From Planctomycetota bacterium (GTDB lineage Bacteria > Planctomycetota > Planctomycetia > Pirellulales > Pirellulaceae), in assembly GCA_026692885.1 (NCBI GenBank), contig JAPLNJ010000161.1, positions 1-8,139 on the forward strand: a DNA stretch of 8,139 nucleotides, read 5' to 3'. The position numbers were made by a program, and so were the translations under genes. Numbering within the stretch: the first letter of the stretch is position 1; every line of letters begins with the position of its first letter. Under the pieces are notes generated by a model. The model made no database searches. It was not told the DNA's origin and was given only the letters and a program-made list of their open reading frames with translations. Below are positions 1 to 5,500 of the stretch, one piece after another.

Positions 1-650
1 CTGGTTGCTCTGGATACGATTTTGGCTGTTTACGGGCAGGTTTTTCCAGTAGCACCGGGAGCGACTATAGTATGGGACCTCATCGTCGACATCGCTCTTC
101 CGGACGAATCCATTGATCATGATATTGCTGGGCTTAATCACCTAAACGATTGGTACGATGACAACCATGTGTACCATCAAGGTGCGTACGGTCAATTGAA
201 CAAGGAAATTGCTGACAATCTGGTACTCCCATCGACCAAGAACATATACATTACCGAGTACCCATCGCCGTTCCTTGTTCTAGATGAGAACGGGAAGGAA
301 GTGGAGGTTGAGGTTCTTGATGATGTCATTCCCGGGTTGGAATGCAGTGCAACAGAGGCGAAGTGGCTGAAAACCAACGTCATCGATCGGCTAAATGAGG
401 CTGTGAAAACGGCTTCTGAGAAGTACAACTGGACCTACGTAGGCGGCGTAGGCGGTATCGAAGATGCTTTCGTTGGTCATGACTACGGCGGCGACGGTGG
501 TTATTACACTACATCTGGCTGGTGGCCATTCACGAGTGAAGATTACCTGGCCATGGGTGGAAATCCACTACTCCCGCATACGCGAGGCATTCTGCATCCA
601 AACAAAGACGGCCATGAAGCGATAGCAGACCAGCTTTTCAGTGCTGTGAC
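1..650 (+). other. SGNH/GDSL-type hydrolase domain, C-terminal part
   Basis: The visible end of the domain contains an Ile-Thr-Glu-Tyr-Pro strand (about 250-264). After it come a long helix with Leu-Asn-Glu-Ala-Val (390-404) and a Trp-Thr-Tyr-Val-Gly-Gly strand. The block Leu-His-Pro-Asn-Lys-Asp-Gly-His is at 592-615, followed by an Ala-Ile-Ala-Asp-Gln-Leu helix. In SGNH hydrolases the His of this block is the catalytic base; here it is encoded at 595-597. The position three residues before this His is Gly rather than the usual Asp, as in Ser-His dyad members of the family. The nucleophilic Ser and the Gly and Asn blocks must lie upstream of the window. Secreted members act on acetyl or acyl esters, but the substrate cannot be told from this fragment. 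Confidence 0.7.
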
Positions 651-2532
651 ATCCAAGCCGACAATTGAATCTAACAACCAGGGTTCCTTTCCAGCGACAG
701 ACATCCACGTAGAGTTCAACAAGGATATGGACGACTCGACGTTCACGAACGCGAGCGTCACTGTGACGGGTTCGTCGAGCGGTACGCACACATGTGCATT
801 CACATTCGACCCTTCGACATACGATTTGAGGATCAACCCGACGTCGGATTTCAGCTACGGTGAACGCGTAACTGTGAAGATTGGCGCGGCTGTCACCAAC
901 CGGTTCGGTGTCGCACTGAACTCTCCCTACCAGTACAGTTTCGATGTCGCCTCCCGGACCTATATCGTGTCCGCAGGTACGGGGCCTCATGGGAATATCA
1001 GCCCGAGTGGACCCCTAACTTTGGCACAAGGGGCAAACCAAACCTTCACTGCTGCTGCGGATTCGGGATACGTCGTGGATACCTGGTATCTCGACGGACA
1101 ACCGGTCAAGTCTGGTGGTAACAGCTACACGCTAGCTAACCTCCAAGGTAGCCTGTCGGTGGTTGTTACCTTTCGCATCGACACTTCAAGCGGCGAAATC
1201 ACGTTGAAGTCTCCCAACGGCGGTGGGGTCTACGCACAGGGACGCCGCATGGGGATTAACTGGGAAGCGTTGCGGACGGGTGGGGAGGTCAAGATCGAGT
1301 TATTGAAGGGGGGTGTAGTCAGCACCGTAATCGCGCAATCGGCCGCGAACAGCGGTTCATATAGCTGGCAAGTACCGAACGATCAATCGCTGGGTTCCGA
1401 CTACCGTATCCGCGTCACGTCGCTGTCGGTATTGGCGTCTGATGCGAGCGACAGCGATTTTCAGATCGTTGTGAAACCCCCACCATCGAACGACCCACGC
1501 GATATCAGTAGTCTCAGTCAGCTTCAAGCGTTGCAGGCGCATTGGGGCGATCTCGACCATCCGACAGACGGTTACTACCGACTGACTAACGATATCGACG
1601 CTGAGGCCACCAGTCAATGGAACGGCGGACTGGGATTCAAGCCGATCGGGACTGGTTACTCCGACTATTTCCGGGGCGTTTTCGACGGCCAAGGTTACAG
1701 AATTTCCGGATTGCAGATCAAACGCTCCGGCGAGGCATTGGTGGGGTTGTTTGCTCTTTGTATGGATGTGGGAATCATCAAGAACCTCTTTCTGGAGTGC
1801 CGCCAGATCGAAGGGCAAGGACCGATGCCGGGCAATGACGGAGGTGTCGGCGCTCTCGTAGGCCTAAATGCTGGAACGATTATCAACTGCCATGTTACCG
1901 TGCGAGAAGGTAATGACCTGAGGAGTTACGGAGGTAAGGTTGGCGGCATCGTTGGGGAGAACTTTCGTGGGCTGATTCGGAATTGCTCGTTTACCGGCGA
2001 CATCGAAGGCCGCTTAGGGGGGGCCGGCGGCGACTCGAACAGGGTGGGCGGTATTGCCGGAGTGAATGATGGGACCATTGTGTGGTGCTGGACGCAAGGT
2101 ACGGTCGATGGCGATTATAGCAACTCCAAAGGCGACCACGTCGGGGGAATCGCCGGAGATAATTTTGGGTTGATCCGGGAATGCTATTCCAGCAGCCGTT
2201 ATATCCAAGGCCAGTACTACGTCGGCGGAATTGTCGGCTATAACGCAAGCGGGGGGATGATCGCCGACTGCTACTACACGGGAAGCACCGTCAGCGCCAG
2301 CATCGGTGCGGGCGGGATTGTCGGCTATCAGGATGGTGGAGGAACGGTTCAGAGATGCTACGTGACAGGCGGTATTCAAGGAGGCTCCGAGCGGGGCGCC
2401 TTGATCGGACGAAATTGGGACACGGTGCGTGACTGTTTCTGGGACATCCAGACCACGGGCTATCCCACGACTCCAGAGGCAACATGGGCGGTACCATCGT
2501 CAACTGCCAGGGCAAGACAACCGCGGAGATGA
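1..2532 (+). CDS. Giant secreted SGNH hydrolase/GLUG-repeat protein, 5'-partial, upstream frame segment
   Basis: This is the first visible part of a large extracellular multidomain protein. The frame is open to the left edge, so the start codon and any signal peptide lie outside the window; the TTG at 22 is only the first start-like codon and is not a credible start. Domains in order, counting residues from base 22: SGNH/GDSL-type esterase C-terminus (1-210, with the His-Pro-Asn block at 192-194), SbsA-like Ig domain (212-310), InlB-type B-repeat (313-386), Kre9/KNH-like Ig domain (391-484) and a GLUG array (494-808). The last 20 or so residues before the TGA at 2530-2532 are Arg-rich and unlike the rest, which fits out-of-frame reading. 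The natural continuation is in the frame starting at 2484. Hydrolytic activity on an ester or polysaccharide decoration is a family-based inference. The domain calls come from pattern recognition, not from a profile search. Confidence 0.85.
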   Translation: MVALDTILAVYGQVFPVAPGATIVWDLIVDIALPDESIDHDIAGLNHLNDWYDDNHVYHQGAYGQLNKEIADNLVLPSTKNIYITEYPSPFLVLDENGKEVEVEVLDDVIPGLECSATEAKWLKTNVIDRLNEAVKTASEKYNWTYVGGVGGIEDAFVGHDYGGDGGYYTTSGWWPFTSEDYLAMGGNPLLPHTRGILHPNKDGHEAIADQLFSAVTSKPTIESNNQGSFPATDIHVEFNKDMDDSTFTNASVTVTGSSSGTHTCAFTFDPSTYDLRINPTSDFSYGERVTVKIGAAVTNRFGVALNSPYQYSFDVASRTYIVSAGTGPHGNISPSGPLTLAQGANQTFTAAADSGYVVDTWYLDGQPVKSGGNSYTLANLQGSLSVVVTFRIDTSSGEITLKSPNGGGVYAQGRRMGINWEALRTGGEVKIELLKGGVVSTVIAQSAANSGSYSWQVPNDQSLGSDYRIRVTSLSVLASDASDSDFQIVVKPPPSNDPRDISSLSQLQALQAHWGDLDHPTDGYYRLTNDIDAEATSQWNGGLGFKPIGTGYSDYFRGVFDGQGYRISGLQIKRSGEALVGLFALCMDVGIIKNLFLECRQIEGQGPMPGNDGGVGALVGLNAGTIINCHVTVREGNDLRSYGGKVGGIVGENFRGLIRNCSFTGDIEGRLGGAGGDSNRVGGIAGVNDGTIVWCWTQGTVDGDYSNSKGDHVGGIAGDNFGLIRECYSSSRYIQGQYYVGGIVGYNASGGMIADCYYTGSTVSASIGAGGIVGYQDGGGTVQRCYVTGGIQGGSERGALIGRNWDTVRDCFWDIQTTGYPTTPEATWAVPSSTARARQPRR
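655..950 (+). other. SbsA/Big_5-like Ig domain
   Basis: The segment starts Lys-Pro-Thr-Ile-Glu-Ser and carries the strand pattern Ile-His-Val-Glu-Phe-Asn-Lys-Asp-Met-Asp (about 703-732). Further strands contain Asn-Ala-Ser-Val-Thr-Val and Gly-Glu-Arg-Val-Thr-Val-Lys-Ile, followed by a Thr-Asn-Arg-Phe-Gly-Val loop. The 'F-(N/S)-x-x-(M/I)-(D/N)' core followed by Tyr-x-Val-x-(I/L) is typical of the SbsA-type Ig fold, a non-catalytic spacer common in bacterial surface proteins. It follows the esterase domain directly. Confidence 0.6.
958..1182 (+). other. Divergent InlB-type B-repeat domain
   Basis: The segment reads Tyr-Ile-Val-Ser-Ala-Gly-Thr-Gly-Pro-His-Gly-Asn-Ile-Ser-Pro-Ser-Gly, then Gln-Thr-Phe-Thr-Ala-Ala-Ala-Asp-Ser-Gly-Tyr-Val-Val-Asp-Thr-Trp, and ends in Ser-Val-Val-Val-Thr-Phe. 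This order (Gly-x-Ile-Ser-Pro; phi-Thr-x-x-Ala-x-x-Gly-Tyr-x-Val-x-x-Trp; x-Val-x-Phe) is the signature of the divergent InlB B-repeat, a beta-grasp-like spacer or adhesion module of bacterial surface proteins. Confidence 0.6.
1192..1476 (+). other. Kre9/KNH-like Ig domain
   Basis: The segment has Ile-Thr-Leu-Lys-Ser-Pro-Asn-Gly-Gly at its start, then Met-Gly-Ile-Asn-Trp-Glu (about 1249-1266), Val-Lys-Ile-Glu-Leu-Leu, Gly-Ser-Tyr-Ser-Trp-Gln-Val-Pro and Tyr-Arg-Ile-Arg-Val-Thr-Ser. The succession 'SPNGG ... I-x-W ... I-x-L ... Y-x-W-x-(V/I)-P ... Y-x-I-x-(V/I)' is the pattern of the Ser-Thr-rich Kre9/KNH-type Ig-like domain found in many planctomycete and Bacteroidetes exoproteins. It links the B-repeat to the GLUG region. 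Confidence 0.6.
1501..2445 (+). repeat. GLUG-motif array (about eight repeats, protein level)
   Basis: An introductory segment (1501-1735) has the Tyr-Tyr-Arg-Leu-Thr-Asn-Asp-Ile-Asp and Phe-Asp-Gly-Gln-Gly-Tyr patterns that usually precede GLUG arrays. Repeats with the form 'Val-Gly-Gly-Ile-(V/A)-Gly-x-Asn-x-Gly-x-Ile-x-x-Cys' follow at about 1840-1899, 1939-1998, 2044-2100, 2140-2190, 2221-2286, 2308-2370 and a degenerate one at 2395-2445. A poorly conserved first copy lies at about 1735-1800. Six of the copies keep a Cys after the Gly-Thr-Ile turn, and the last keeps Cys-Phe-Trp-Asp. The array probably folds as a beta-solenoid on the outside of the cell. Its closing segment is interrupted by the frameshift. 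Confidence 0.8.
2433..2532 (+). pseudogene. Frameshift joining the two halves of the giant gene
   Basis: Frame 1 encodes Cys-Phe-Trp-Asp-Ile-Gln-Thr-Thr-Gly-Tyr-Pro at 2428-2466 and then drifts into an Arg-rich run ending at TGA 2530-2532. Frame 3 has a stop at 2430-2432. From about 2478 it encodes Gly-Asn-Met-Gly-Gly, followed by Gly-Lys-Thr-Thr-Ala-Glu-Met and a Trp-Asp-Phe ... Tyr-Pro-Glu-Leu-Arg tail. In GLUG proteins these two pieces normally follow each other in one chain. The frames can only be exchanged between 2433 and 2529. One extra G in the GAGG run at 2476-2479 would give Pro-Glu-Gly-Asn-Met and repair the frame. There is no typical slippery heptamer here, so programmed frameshifting is unlikely. 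Real deletion and sequencing error cannot be told apart from this sequence alone. Confidence 0.85.
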
Positions 2533-5500
2533 AACAGCAGGCCACCTTTACTACATCCGCCAATTGGGACTTCACCAGCGTTTGGACAATTGAAGAGAAT
2601 ACGACCTATCCCGAACTGCGTGGCATCGGAGTAAACCTAGCTTCGCCCACTGGCGTCAATGCGACTGAGGGCCAAAGGGACGGCGTTCATATCTCCTGGA
2701 ACGCGGTCACGGATGCTCTCGCCTATCGTGTCTACCGATCGGAAACTCTGATCAGTACTCCGAGTCGACTTGCGCCGCTTAGCGAGTGGGGCAGTGAGCT
2801 TGCCTTCATCGATGAGACAGCGGTTCCTGACATCACTTACTACTACTGGGTAACCGCGGCGGGCACGATCAATGGCGCGAGAGAGAGTGACCTGAGCAGT
2901 TCCGATTCGGGATCGCGATCCCTGCCTCCATTGACGACGCCGACCAATGTCACCGCTTCGAATGATTCCGATGCAGGTGTGTTACTACAATGGGACGCCG
3001 CGCCCAACGCGAACTACTACCACGTATATCGAGCGTTGACTGAAACGTCGGGTAAGACGCCGATTGGGTCCTGGCAAGGTGGGCTCAGTCTTTTTGACAC
3101 TTCGGCAACTCCCGACACAGTCTACTACTACTGGGCCACGGCGGCGGTCGACCAGTTGGGTGAAAGGGAGAGCAATTTCGGTCCCGCCGTGGCAGGAATG
3201 GCTCCAGTTGCCCCCCCCTCGCTGACAATTACGGATGGCACGATTCTGGAGGGCACCAGCGGAACTGCGTCACTTGGCTTTATGGTCACGCTGTCTGCAG
3301 CGGCTACACACGATGTAACGGTGAGCTACGCCACGGCGGATGGCACAGCGACGACGGCCGATAGTGACTACCAGTTTATCAACGGTGGCACCTTGACCAT
3401 CTTCGCTGGTCAGACCACGGGCACGATCACCGTTTCGGTTAGCGGCGACAGCAGGGTCGAACCGGACGAGAACTTCTACGTCAATCTGAGCAGCGCAAGC
3501 GGGGCGACGATTTCCGACAACCAAGGGCAAGGCACGATCCTGAGCGACGACGCCACCATCGCGGGCACAATCTGGGACGACGCCGACCGTGACGGCCTTC
3601 GTGATAGCGGCGAGGCCGGCCTGTCGGGGTGGACCGTGTACCTCGACGCCAACAACAACAGCACGTTCGACACGGGCGAGACCTCGGTGACGAGCGACGC
3701 CAGTGGCAGCTACAGCTTCACGTTGAATACCGGAGCCTACAAGGTCCGCGAGGTCGTCCAAAACGACTGGCAGCAGACCACCCCCGTCGGCGGAGTGTAC
3801 GCGGTCACGCTAACGGCCGGTCAGAATGTGACCGGTAAGGACTTCGGTAACAACTCTGACGAGCCCCAGAGTCTGGTCGTCTCGTCCTTCCTCGCAACCA
3901 GCACCGGCTTTGTAGCGCAGTTCAATCGGGGCATCGAGACCAGTGTCCTGAACCTCTACGATCAGGGAAACCAGTTGGGAGTTGCGGATGTAGAAATGAC
4001 GGGAGCGACCGGGGGACCTGTACGCGGATCTTTGGTTCTGGGTCCGGCGGCAACGCAGGTACGATTCATCAAGACGGGCGGCCTGTTGGAACCGGACAGC
4101 TACACGGTCAGACTGCGAAGCGGAGCCAATGGGTTTCGTGATCCAGTAGGCCATTTGCTTGACGGGGATGGCAACGGAACGACAGGCGATGATTTCGTGA
4201 GGACGTTTTCGGTCGATCCTGGGCCGGTAGATCGAGTCACTGTGACCCTTCCGGACTTCGCACGAGGGTACGGTCAACCGGTCAACCTGCCTGCCAACGA
4301 TCTGACCGCAGGCGTACCCTTAGGACTTAGCAGCGGTTTGAATGTGTCTGGCATCGACCTAAAGCTGGGCTACGATCCGGCTTTGCTGCAAGTCGAGAGT
4401 TTCGTGTTGGACAGTCTCGTGGGGGCACGCGGAGCTTCATCTTTATTGACGTTCCCGTCGCCGGGCACCGCAATTCTAACCATCAGCGCGCCGGTCAGCT
4501 TTGCGGCATCCTCCGGGTCGTTGACGCTTGGCAGATTCATTGTCCGTGTGCCCGATCACGCACCCTACGGGGCCAAGCATGTCTTGGATATTTTTCGTCT
4601 GCATGTGTTCGACGCCACCATTAACGTGGAGGAACTGCCGTCCGTGGACGACGACGCGATCCACGTGGCGAGCTACTTTGGGGACACCAATGCCAGCCGT
4701 ACTTACAACGCACCCGACGTCACGTTGGTCCAGAGAATTATCGGACAGATAAATACTGGCCTGGCGACGTTCCAACTCGCCGATCCGCGGTTGGTGTCCG
4801 ACGTGACCCTAAACGGCGCCATTCAAGCGAACGACGTGACCAGCATCCAGCGTGTTATCGGCCAGGTGACCGTCCCAAATGTGCCATCGTTGCCGGAGGG
4901 TATCGTGACGCCACCGCCGGTCGGGGCTGATCCGAAACTCTTCATTCCGCAAGATCTGAGCGGCACTGCGGGCAGCACCGTGACGGTCCCGATCAGCTTG
5001 CGAGTTACTGAAACGGGGGGGATCACAATCAGTGGGATGGATGTGGTGATAGAATTCGATCCGGCGAAATTCACAGTGGGAAACGCACAGATTGGGAACC
5101 TATTGACCGGTAGTGGGTTCTCAGGCTTGCTCACCAATCCCGAACCGGGGAAGCTCGTCTACACCGCCTCATCGGCTAGCGGGACAAGACTACTGACCGA
5201 AGACACTGAGGGCACACTCTTTACGTTGGATTTCACGATTGTCGAGGGCACATCGGCTGGGTCGTCCTCGATCAATCTTCTGTCCTCGTACCGGACGACG
5301 GTGAGCTCGTTATTTGACAACAACCTGAATGCGCTTGTCCTGGATCCAGCACCGACGAACGCTGCATCGGACGCCGTCGACGGCAAGTTGACGATCGGCG
5401 GCGGGATTCAGACCGGCACCATCGCCGGGGCAGTCTGGAAAGACGCCGATGGCGATGGCATCCGGGACACCGGCGAGACCGGTCTGTCAGGGTGGACCGT

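Noticed and set aside
22..30. TTG at 22 as the start of the upstream protein
   Set aside because: The frame is open to base 1, there is no room for a ribosome binding site or signal peptide, and the domain it would begin is the middle of an SGNH hydrolase.
3211..3218. Eight-C run as a phase-variation tract
   Set aside because: The same frame continues on both sides from the FN3 to the Calx-beta domain, and one such run without variation data is not evidence for a switch.
3270..3761. 163-codon open frame on the - strand, with a similar one at 5487-5948
   Set aside because: Both are antisense readings of Calx-beta and SdrD B-like repeats. They resemble each other only because the + strand repeats do.
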